From NCBI RefSeq assembly GCF_001039355.2, contig NW_019776079.1, forward strand, positions 200,943 to 264,942: DNA of 64,000 nt, in the 5' to 3' direction. Below are positions 13,727-24,900 of this stretch, in pieces. Each line of letters starts with the position of its first letter. Position 1 is the stretch's first letter. Source of the DNA: Lingula anatina (Eukaryota; Brachiopoda; Lingulata; Lingulida; Lingulidae). The notes under the pieces were generated by a model. It ran no database searches. It was not told the DNA's origin and worked only from the letters and a program-made list of their open reading frames with translations. Made by a program: the position numbers and the translations under genes.

Positions 13727-13754
13727 ATGTACAGACACAGATGTGTCTGTACAT
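13727..13754. repeat. 28-bp terminal palindrome, family P, copy 2
   Basis: Same sequence as 893-920. The downstream neighbour (AACACTTCCAGTGTTGCGCTTGACATGCTCTACAAA) resembles 16563-16602, so this palindrome is attached to more than one kind of repeat sequence. Confidence 0.75.
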
Positions 13755-13934
13755 ATTGCCAACACTTCCAGTGTTGCGCTTGACATGCTCTACAAAGTAT
13801 AACAAATTAGAGGTCTCTATCATTTACGGTTCCATAATTAAAGAGAGATTTCAGTTTTGGCATCTAATGGCTGCTTCTCTCTTGAAAATGCACTGATTGA
13901 CCTTTAACTCACAAATATGAAAGGACTACCTAAT

Positions 13935-14410
13935 TGTAACCCCTCACTACATTTAATATGAGAGCTTAAAGGTCGTGTAGTTTCTGAAAATTGGCCCAAA
14001 CAAATATTTTTTGGCAGAAAATTCCAATTTTTAGAAAATTTTGGCCCGTTTGACCGTGAAATAAAGGTCAAATCCAAGGGCATAATTGGAATCTTCACAT
14101 GTCGGTCAACCGTCTGTAGTAATTTTCCCATAATTCCTTCGCTTTGGGAGATATTTAGCATTGAATTTTCAAAATTTTTGACAAGGGTGTATTTCAACGA
14201 GTGTCATGCCCAGGCCAAAGCACCGACTGAGACAAAAAAAAACAAAAAAAAACAGGGTTCAAGTTGTTATGTTACCTAAATCCCAGAGATGGGGACACAG
14301 GTCCTTACCGTCTAGGAGGAGAAAGGGTAAGGGTGACTTGTTTGGCGGAGCTGTATGAGACGGGCCGGCACTAAAACCATGAGTACCGCCAGCGTACACA
14401 CTGGTGGTAC
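13935..14410 (-). mobile_element. Hairpin-ended repeat, family R2, copy c
   Basis: Reverse-orientation copy. Read on the minus strand it begins with GTACCACCAGTGTGTACGCT and its hairpin partner GGCGGTAC, passes through CTTTCTCCTCCTAGACGGTA, and ends near the GGATTTGACCTTTATTTC tail. With copy b it forms an inverted pair about 500 bp apart. The minus-strand open frame at 13904-14197 is inside this repeat and is not a gene. Confidence 0.7.
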
Positions 14411-14749
14411 TAATTAGGAACCAGTCCAGTGCACCATGCATTTCCTATCAAGCATTCATTAAGTCCTGACAAAATAATGAAAAATTTCTTTTGTCCTCTA
14501 AAGAGGTTGCCAGATTTTAGTCTCTTATGTTCTTAGAAATTTAATACTTGATTATCAGTGCTACATTTTTACACAAAAGAAACTTATTCAATTCTGGAAG
14601 AATTTCTAATTCAATTTATTTAAATCATGAAGTGTTTGCTGTGCCTTTTGAGTATCTGAAAGAATGTTAATCTGTAAGGCAAGTCTTACATACCAGTAGC
14701 ATAAAATAGTGGATATAAATAATAGTAATGGGTGCCCAATTTTGTACAT

Positions 14750-15240
14750 TTAGCCAAATCGAAGAGGTTCTCAAGAGACAAGTTCAGCTGCTCTTTGTAA
14801 CTTGATCACAGCAGAAAAAAATCTTTCAGTAGGCAACCTGTGCCACAAGAACCTTACGTACCTATAAAGAAAAGTCGTGCTCCTATTTTAGAACATTCTG
14901 TTTTAGAGAAGGGGTGCCTCAAAAGTTATGGAGATCGTGCTTTTATAATTTACACCCCAAAAGTGTGGAATGCCCTACCAAATTTTATTAGAAAAACAGA
15001 AGACTTTGACCATTTTAAATCTCTTTTAAAGACCCACATTTTAATTCTGTCTATATCTCATAGATTTTTTAAAAAATATATATATGTATTTTAATAAGAT
15101 TGATTTTTAGTAGTGTAAATTTTAAATGGTTTCCAATGAGAGTTTATGATTAAAATATTGTAGTCATTTTAATGATTTTAGTATATTAGCCATTATTGTA
15201 AGGCGCCATATAAGAATCTTATTATTATTATTATTGTCCT
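14750..15240 (+). pseudogene. LINE (non-LTR retrotransposon) 3' end
   Basis: The frame at 14840-15094 encodes an 84-residue C-terminal fragment with the motif LKSYGDRAFIIYTPKVWNAL, then PNFIRKTEDFDHFKSLLKTH. This is the signature end of reverse-transcriptase ORFs in many jockey/L2/CR1-type elements. It is followed by GGCGCCATATAAGAATCTTATTATTATTATTATT, a typical LINE 3' terminus with a microsatellite tail. There is no reverse-transcriptase core, so it is a 5'-truncated dead copy. It lies downstream of, and antisense to, OSBPL8. Confidence 0.85.
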
Positions 15241-15536
15241 AACACTTATCCTTGGCTTTAAAATCATAACCATGCCCTTTGTCGTTTTTATTTTTTAAAT
15301 ATCTTTGTGGATTGTGCAACTTTGACAGTACAATTTACAGTTATTTATCCATTTCCTACAAAATGTACTAAACTCTAACAAGCAACTAGTTTTGCTTCAG
15401 AAGACAGAAATTTTGATATACATAATGATAGGCAGAATTCCAGCTTCCCTTCGTTTAGAACTCAAAGACATCTTTTTACGTATTTATACCAATGTAAGTT
15501 TTGCTGTGAGATGGCTGCTGCCTTAAAAACTGACAG

Positions 15537-15542
15537 TTTATT
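15537..15542 (-). terminator. OSBPL8: Candidate polyadenylation signal of OSBPL8
   Basis: AATAAA on the minus strand about 285 nt downstream of the OSBPL8 stop codon. No transcript evidence is available. Other AATAAA-like hexamers occur further downstream, so the choice is tentative. Confidence 0.3.
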
Positions 15543-15825
15543 GCAATGCTGCCCCGGAGGACCTGTAGTTGGGCAAGTTAGAAAAAACATGTAGCTACCC
15601 TTTCTACCAAAAAAAGTCACCATTCGATCTAGGTTCTCTGCCATTTCTCACATTAGTTCAAGTAAAGTGGTGGAAAGGTGGCCTTTATCAGATAAAAAGA
15701 ACCATCCCTTAAAATTTGCTGGCTACAGGTCTGATCAGGTTTTCTTTTGCTTCAATTTTTTGTGAAAACTGTGTAAAAATTGCTGGAATAGAGCACCATA
15801 GTTTGTGGGTTGATGCATCAAATCT

Positions 15826-16067
15826 TCATTTGAAGAACCAGTACAAGATTGTCTGAAACAGTAAAATTGCACCCAGAATGACCCAGTCTCTGCTTTGAAG
15901 ATAGACTCCACCATAGCCATCTAAATATGCTCTCTCCACCTGCTGCAGGTGCCCATGAAGATTAGCCAATGCCTGATTGTTCTGACGCTGCATCTCTTGC
16001 AATGGGTTCAGAAGCTGTTTAAGCATCTCTGGGTCCACTGATTGGTTACTTTTCCCTTTGGCCTCCA
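15826..16067 (-). CDS. OSBPL8: OSBPL8 exon 24 (last; coiled coil and tail anchor)
   Basis: Acceptor TTCTATTTAG at the right. Encodes 80 residues: a helical stretch ([20 protein letters not shown]) likely to form a coiled coil, then [20 protein letters not shown] and a TGA stop. The hydrophobic end fits the single ER membrane anchor of ORP5/8. The first codon is split G|TG with exon 23. Confidence 0.93.
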
Positions 16068-18915
16068 CTAAATAGAAACAAACATCTTCACTTGTTAATT
16101 TTTGTAGGTAAAAAAATGAAACTTAAAAAGGTTAAAAATGTTCCAGTGGACAAATCTGAATGGTAAAACTACTACTGTATATATTCAAAGGGTTTTGGAC
16201 AGACCATGGCTTGAACAGAGCACACCCTTAAGCAAATGTGCCCAACTAATGATTTCTGGAAGTTAATTTTGTAAATATCCAGCCTTACAAATGCTGGGGG
16301 TTGAGCTACGAGGTAATGTGGTTGGCTGACAACATACAAGCCACTGGGTGAAGAGCCACCTTGTAAAATAAAACTTGAGTTGTCATTATCTACCTGTAAG
16401 ATCCCATATCCATTCACTTTTCTTACTTGAGATGAATTAATTCTTTTACCAGCATTAAATAAGTATAAACTAGAGGATCTGATAGACGATACCACCTTCG
16501 GGTATTGTACCACCAGCTGGGGTAAGGGCACCCGTGTGGAAAACAAAAAAAAATTAAAGAATCACCTCCAGTAGTGTTGTGCTTGACAAGCTCTACAAAA
16601 TGCAGTAAACAAGAGTTCTCAATTTTCTTGTTGAAAATAACAATTTATAACAAAACCATGGGGAAAAGTAAAAGGTTAAATCCAAATTTGTGAAGTGCAG
16701 TTCATGGGGAAAAGGGAGTTATAAGGGGCAGAAAATTTGCAAAGTTCAGTTCATGGTGGAAAGTAAATCAAAGGTCAATTTCAAGGTCACAGATTGCCAG
16801 TATCTGATTTTAATTGCTCAAAAAAGGAAATGTAAATGTGGCATCAAATTATAGAGGAATTGCGCTTTTGAGTGTCATGGGAAAAATATTTATGAAAATT
16901 ATGAGTAACAGATTTAATAATTGGGCAGTGGAAAATAATACAACGATTGAAGCTCAGGCCGCCTATAAAATTGGTTTCTCCACTGTCGATCACATTTTTA
17001 CATTGCTGGGTTGCGTACAAAAAATACTTAAGTCGAAGAAAAGGCAGATGCTACTGTATTTTTATAGATTTCTCAACTGCTTTCGATAGTGTTCATCACA
17101 AATTATTATGGTATGTACTTGCAAAAAAACGTGTAAATGGACATGCCGTCACATTTTTATGCTCTATGTATTCCCAACTGCAATCATGTGTTCTGACAAA
17201 TTTAGGCCTGGCTGAGTATTTTAAATGTAACATGGGCACTCGACAAGGATGCATGTTAAGTCCTTTTCTATTTACATTATTCATAAATGAATTTTATCAT
17301 AGTTTGAACAAGGCTGGATATCAGGGTATTTACATAAATGAGGTGTTTCCAAATCTTATGTCTTTGCTTTATGCTGATGACATTGTATGCATTTCAGACA
17401 CTGTTGGGGGGTTACAGAAACAAATTCATCAATTAGAAAAATATTGCAGCCAGTATGGTATGCTAGTAAATGTCCATAAAATAAAAATAGTAGTATTTAG
17501 GAGAGGCAGTAAAATAAAGAATAATGAAAGGTGGTTTTTCAAGGGCAAAAAATTAGAAGCGGTACCTGCATATAATTACTTAGGAACATATTTTGGTGCC
17601 TTCCTCAGTTGGGGAAAAACTATCTAACATCAAATCAACCAAGCCAATAAAGTATTATTTGTTGTTAAGTTATATTTGAAGAAACAAACATGTATTTCCT
17701 TTAAGGAAGCTTTCTTTCTTTTTGATAGAATGATAACACCCATTTTTTTCTATGGTGCTGAGATGTGGGGTTATAAACCAGTAGAAAGTATTGAAATCTT
17801 CCAAGCAAAATTTTGTAGATATTTATTAGGTGTTAGTTCAAATACTGTGACGGAAGCTGTACTAGGCGAATGAGGAAGGTATCCATTGTATACCAATTAT
17901 ATGGTAAATAGCATTAAATATTGGTTAAAGCTTGTACATATTATGAATGAAGATCACTATCCTGCTCATGTATATGATATGCTATTTAAATTAGATTCAA
18001 GTGGAAGGCACACAATGGGCCACAGATGTTAAAAAGCTGTTATACAGATATGGATTTGGAGGCTCAGGGTGTGGGAAATTCTGTTTTATTTATTAAAGTT
18101 TTCAGAGAAAGATTAGTAGATAATGCTGGCCAAATATGGCACAGTGACATATGTAGGAGCAGCAAACTGGATATTTTGGATCACTGACAAAAATGAATAA
18201 TCCTTAATACTTCTAGTGGACTTAACTATTACTATTATTACTATTATGTACTATGGGCCGGAGGCCTTGAAAAACTGAATAAATTATTTTCTATATTATA
18301 TGATTTTCTATTCGAGTTTTACAGTAACTATGGGCGCATCTCTGCCAGTTATGGAGATATAGGGGAAGGAAAATTAACAAAGTTCAGTTCCTGATGAAAA
18401 GTACGCCAAAGGTTAATTTCAAGGTCACAGATTTTTTTGTGTAATCAAGCAATCATTTTACCAAAGGTGCTTTGGTAGAATGCACAATTTTATATCCGTA
18501 ATGATGGTATGATTAACAAAAGTTCTTAGAATAACAACTCATTTGTTTAATGTTTAGATGTTTCTAATGTTTTAACATTAAGACCCCATTCCCAGAGATT
18601 AGATCGATCTACTTTAGATCGACCTAACTCCATGGGGGTTCACGCTAAATAGCTGTCAGCCGAGCGGGCACGGAAGTTAATTACCCCCTTACAGCTTGTA
18701 GTAGGCAGGACAGACATTTAAACCGGATTCTCTGACAGTAATCTAGTGAGACTCCCCATGGGGATAGATTGATCTAAAAGCTCTGGGAATACGCCCTAAC
18801 ATAAAAACACATATTAAAGATAAATGTTGTCCTCAACGTCAAGTATATTTTCACAATGCCAGGTTATGAAGGTTTTGCAAATTATTTTCCAAGAGAATTC
18901 CGTTTTGCCGCGTTA

Positions 18916-18967
<52 letters not shown>

Positions 18968-21900
18968 AAGCAAGCAAAAGGATTTATTTTTTACAACACC
19001 TGAATCGTGCAGGCCTCACAGCTGATGACCTTGTAACTTATTACCAGATGGTCATTTGGCCAGTTTTAAAAAATGCTGCCCCTGTCTGGCACTTCGGGTG
19101 AAGAAATGAATTGACTGCCTAAGTAGAGTCTAGTCTAAAGAAATAGCTCTTAAAATAATTTATCCTGATCTTGAATATGATGCTGCTTGTGAACATAGTA
19201 AACTTGAACTACTGAAAGATGGCTTAATGCATGCAAAAAATTGTTTATAGGGATATCAAATGAACCAGATCATAGATTGCATTATCTTTTACAACCAAAA
19301 ATCAAAATGTCTAATATTCATTAAGGGAACCAGAGACATTAAAAAGGCCAAAAATTTAAACCAAATGATCAATGAGTGACTTTTTAACCTGTGCGATAAT
19401 TGAAGTTCCATAATTGACTGATATTATACATGTATTTCATCTTGCATTTTAGTTATTTTTAATTTGTTAAGATATTTCTTTTAACATTCTTTTTTTTTTC
19501 ATTAGTAATTTTATTCAACTATGATGCAAAGAATGTATGTGTCCAACCCTCAGGTTGCAAACTTGATTATAATAATAATAATGTATATATTGAGAATCTC
19601 TATTTATACTAGTAGAGAGATAGCCAAAATTAAATGCTAAGTTTATGCTAGTGGAGATAGTTGTAATATAATGCTAGTTAAAGAATTGCATAGACAGGAA
19701 ACTGCTTCACTTGGCTTCACAAGGGTTTAAACCCCTCAATTAGGAAAAGTAAATGGGTGTGGGCTGTTTTCAGGAGTTTGGAAACTCATCTTACAGGTAG
19801 ATAATGACAGTTTGATAGCTTTACATGCTGGCCCTCTCCCCTGTGGCTTGTGTGGATGAACTTGGTATGCTGCTTCATATTTGCATATTGAGGTGGGTGT
19901 TTTAAAATGATCTTTTTTCTACTAATCAATTGTTTTCATAGGGTGGTTATTAATTAAGACATTTCTGTAGCATATAGATTGAGTGCTGCTTCCCTAAACT
20001 TTGAAAACTTAAGTTTGTTCTATCCATAAACCTTTAATATGGTAGCTTATCGCTGTCTACTTACAACAGGTAGGAAAACCCAAATTATGTAACCTACATG
20101 TACCTTCACTTTCTGATGTGGACTCATCAATTCTATGTTCAGGATCTGGTGTTGAACTTCCGCTTTCCCTGCATTCCCTCATGTGAGCATTCCTTTTAAT
20201 GCGGGCCACTGCCCTTGAGTGTTCTACAGCTTTTTGCCTTCTGCTGTTTTTATCAGGCTTGTTGTTCACACTGAGAATGCTGGTTGTACGTACAATTGGA
20301 ACTTTTCGCCTGGTTTTGGTCATGACCATGTAGTCTTTTTCATACTGAATCACATCGTTTATTGGGTCCCAGGGCCTGGAACTAAATTTTTTTTCAAAGT
20401 TTAATGGACTTGCTCACATACTGCTTTAATCCGCAGTCATAGTTTAGTGCTTCTCCCACCACAATATTTCTGACATATTCTTAAAATGATTTGAAAAAAA
20501 AAGTGATTTTTATGTAATTATTTCACACTGTAAAATACGTGAAACTGCAGTGCAATGCACAAAATCTTTCAAAATTTTACATTTCACTCACAGCATTACT
20601 TACTCTAGATACTTGTACACCCAATCATTTGTCAGTGGATCTCTTTCAAACAACCTCGGCACCCATTCTACACTGAGGGCTTTTCTCTCCTTGGCTGCTT
20701 TTCGTTGGGCATCTTCCAGGATAAATTTCTCATGGGTGGCCATTTCTTGGTCTGATCTTAATAATGCAGCTGTCACATGCTGCCACAGCCTGAAAAACAT
20801 CATTTTACTACTGCAGTCACATACTGTAGACAATCTTGGAAACTAAAAGATATTTCTTTAATTTGTAAAAAAGCAAGTTTATCAAAAATAACCTTTTCTC
20901 ATATGTCGCCAGTATGAGTGAATGAAAAAAAAAAGGATGCTACAGGAGATTCTCATACAATTACACTTTTTTCCTGACCACCCTTTTATGCTATTGGTAT
21001 GTGCTAGTGGGGAGACTCTTACCTAACAGATTCAAACTCTTCCTGATGCTCAAGAGGCACAGTAAACCTCTTTAATCTCCCTGCTCTGACATCTGAAGTA
21101 ACACCCCAGAACACTTCTGTCTCCTGTTATGTGTAAAAATATGTATTTCTTTATTTCAAATAGAAAAACGTGTACTTCATTTAATCTTGCAATGAAATAC
21201 AGACTTGGATGAACTGAAAATTATGAGTACATCCAATGTAGATTACCATTTCATTTGCTGAAAACAACTCTTCATGAATTAACCAACATACAAATAATTC
21301 AATATTAATACTGCTTTATGTCTCACCCCAGTGCTTTTGTCAGTAATGTATATTTCTTGATCCCAGTGTCCATGCACTGTTGCAAGGGTTTCTTCTCCAA
21401 ATCTGATTTTGCCTATAATCCTATTGCACTGTTCTGGGCTGCCCAAGAAAGGCTGTAATAGAAAAGGAAATTTTTAACTACTGTCATGTACCGGTATTAC
21501 TAAGATAAAGAACAAACAATAAGGTTAATAGCCAGTATATATGTCACAGACAAGATTGAAATCCATGTAGGGGATATTGAAATCACAATCTTGCCTAGGC
21601 GAGATTGAAATTTGAATCTTGCTTAAGTGGATTTAAAATCAGCCTAGGCTAGATCCCAAGTCACAGACATTTTAAAATTATAAATATATTAATCACTTTG
21701 CTACTAAAGTCATTTTAGTTAGACAATATATGGTTAAGAGCATCTTTTATTTACTATCTTGCATACAAGGGATTACAAACACTTTTCATTTTTTTATTGC
21801 CCCACATGGCTGCATATCAGTCCCAAGTGTACTTTGACAAACATTTTAGTTCAATTTCATTTTTATACTATAAAACAGTCATTTGTTGACCCAATAAGAA

Positions 21901-24900
21901 GCAATTAGCAAGGAAAACAAAGGGCTTATAGTTAGATGTGTCATCTTATAATCAAGAAGTTGAAAATTCTTTGTTTCTTATTCAATATCACTAAATTATC
22001 CGTTATCCTAATTATCAAAATTTTTTAATCATTATGTTATATTTAAACCTGACCATATTTTAGAATGATTTTTTTTTATGTGTTAGATGCTATGTTTGTG
22101 TTTTTCATTTATGTCATCCTGAGGTGATACTTAAATTAATAAATAAATACACACAAGCATTTTTCCTAAACAGTTTTATCTGAGTTTACCACATCTGAAA
22201 TGTCATCACAGTTATTTTATTGATGCTTGAGATCACAACCACTTTCTTTTATCTGTTTTACCTAAATTTCCCCTCACCTAACTGATCAGTTATTTTTAAT
22301 AGCTACAATCACAGGCGTTTTTCTTTACCTGTAGTACCTGACTTTTCCACACCTAACTGATCTGATGTCTTATTACATGTAATATATATGACCCCAACTA
22401 TTTCATTTAATTGCTTCTCTCAAAGTGCCATGTAAGAAGCATGGATTTCTCAAAATGTTTGTCAAAGTACCTATAGACCTGACATATGCAGCCAAAAGAG
22501 CCCTTATTTGAGGCAAAAATAGAAATAAATGTTTTGTAGTTCTCACATGCAATACATTTAATGTAAGATGTTCTAAACCACAAATTCTATGACCAAAATG
22601 GCTTTATTAGGGATGTGATTAAACTAGTTATAATTCAAAATTGTCTGTCACTTCAATACTTCAATTTGCCTGAATTTCAATCTTGCCTGTGACATATATG
22701 TAAGTCTGACTGTAAACAGTGATGCACACTCTGCTGAGCAGCCTTTGGGACATTTCAACAAGGCAAACAAAACTTGTGACTGGTTTTATCTTCCCATACA
22801 CTGGCTTGCTTAACAAAAAAGATACCTTGAGTTTGAACTCCAACTCAGTCTTGTATCCCGTTTTCTCACATTCAATGCGCACCTTTCCACCAAGCTCCAT
22901 TGTAAGTGTTCCTATTAAGACTCCTTAAAGATTGTCAAAAGGTTATAGATAACTACATGATGAGTATTAAAACGTTTATATTTACCTACAGTTTCTACCT
23001 TCTAATATGGCAATGTATGTTTATCAATAACATCACAATAGTTTCATGCAAGGAAAATATTATTTAAATCGTCATTTTAAAGTCTTGCTATCAAAGTTTT
23101 ATTTGGCTTTAAAATTGCTCTCTGCACGCAACATATGGTGGACTATGGTGCAGTTTCACAGCATGCATATAAAACTTACCTTTGCAATGAGCATAAGGCA
23201 TAGTGATCAAGTAATCTTCACCACGCTTCAGAAATGTCAGCCTACCACCTCCATCCATTATAGCTGAGAGGGAATTCCCTGGATAATACATTATAAAGAC
23301 TTCTCAAATTTGGGCATTATTTCAAACCTGAATAAAAACCATCCTTTAAAATTTCAGAATGAATGTCCAATATATCATTATTTGGCAGTACCACTTCAAA
23401 TATTCAAAAGTTTGCATGACGGGGAAAAAAACGCTTGTCCTAAAAAGAAGAAAAAAAAAATGCCACAAATGTTATCAAATGTAGTGATCACGTATTTACT
23501 AATTTCCTTTGGTTCCATTTTCCCACTCACCATAAAATTTTGATTTAGCCAGGACACAACCATTGATGCTGAAACCATCTTTCCTGTTAATCACACAGAA
23601 CCCAGTCATTGGAGGATGGTGGGAGATCTACAATTAATTGTACAAAAAGATCTCTCTAAATATAATAGCTTTTGGTCAAACACTGAAGGAACCAGCCCTT
23701 TGAGGAAAGTGGCCAGGTCATCTAAGAAAAGGTAACAACTGCTGGAAGATGTAAAATTATCTGCTTGGTTAATTATCAGGATCATTTCACAAAAATAAAA
23801 TCTTCACACCATAACTTTGATTTTTTGCATGCTGTGATTGTTTTGTTACCTGTTCAGCAATATAAAATGTCCTACTGTCAGTTTTAGGATGTTTCCAGCA
23901 GCATCTGAAGGTCTCCCCTAAGATGGGATTATATGGCTTCTTAGCACCCTGAAAAAACAAATGCATGCCTATTGCTCCAAAAATCTAGAAAGACCTTTCC
24001 CACTTGTAATTACCTTTCACATTCCAAAATTATTTACCTTTTATTCAAAGTTAGAAAAAAAAGATGTACTGGATAATAATGCACAATGAAATTGAACACC
24101 ATGTCATTTGCTGTTGTAAAGACATCCAACACTTATGTGATTTAGGGGACTATACACAGTGTATGAAATTCAAGAAAATTACTAGCCAGACCGCCGGGCA
24201 GGTAACTCTGAAAAGTTACCAGCTCGGCCATGTAGTTACCTGCCCTAGTTATGATAACCCCTAGAGTTAAGAAAGGTATGCTGAGGGGGTCTAGAATGCA
24301 TTCTTGGGAGAGTAATAGAGTCTTTTCCACGAAATCGTGAGCATGCGCAGTTCGCGCCATTTTGTGCGGGACTGTTTCTCAGGGGGAAAGAGTAGAAGGG
24401 GATGTATACCCCCCACCCTGTAACTTCCTGAAACCTTCATTTTTCAAACATTTTTTACAGTGTCTTTTGCACCTATGTCAAAGCTGTTGAAATAAAATGT
24501 TTTTGTAATTACCTGTGGCCTTTTTATTAGTTTTAATCACGTTTAATCCACCCCATTGAAATACAATGTGAAAATTTACAATGTAGGATTGATACATTGT
24601 ATACTTGGATTTCCTCTGTGAAATTATTATGAGCTACTTGTTCACATAAAATTACCTTAGAGTTAGCCAACGAAAATGCGGCAAGTTATTGACTGCGGGT
24701 GTAAATTGAAGATTCTAACTTTGTATTTCAATGGGCTGGATTAAACGTGATTAACACTAATAAAAAGTCCACAGGTAATTACAAAAGCATTTTATTTCAA
24801 CAGCTTTGACATAGAAAAACAATAAAATGTAAAAAACTGTTTGAAAAGTGAAAGTTACAGAAAGTTACAGGGTGGGGGGGGGGTATACGACAAAAGTACC

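Noticed and set aside
16846-17630. Host gene with reverse-transcriptase similarity
   Set aside because: Frameshift, internal stops and a LINE-like tail show it is a dead retrotransposon copy.
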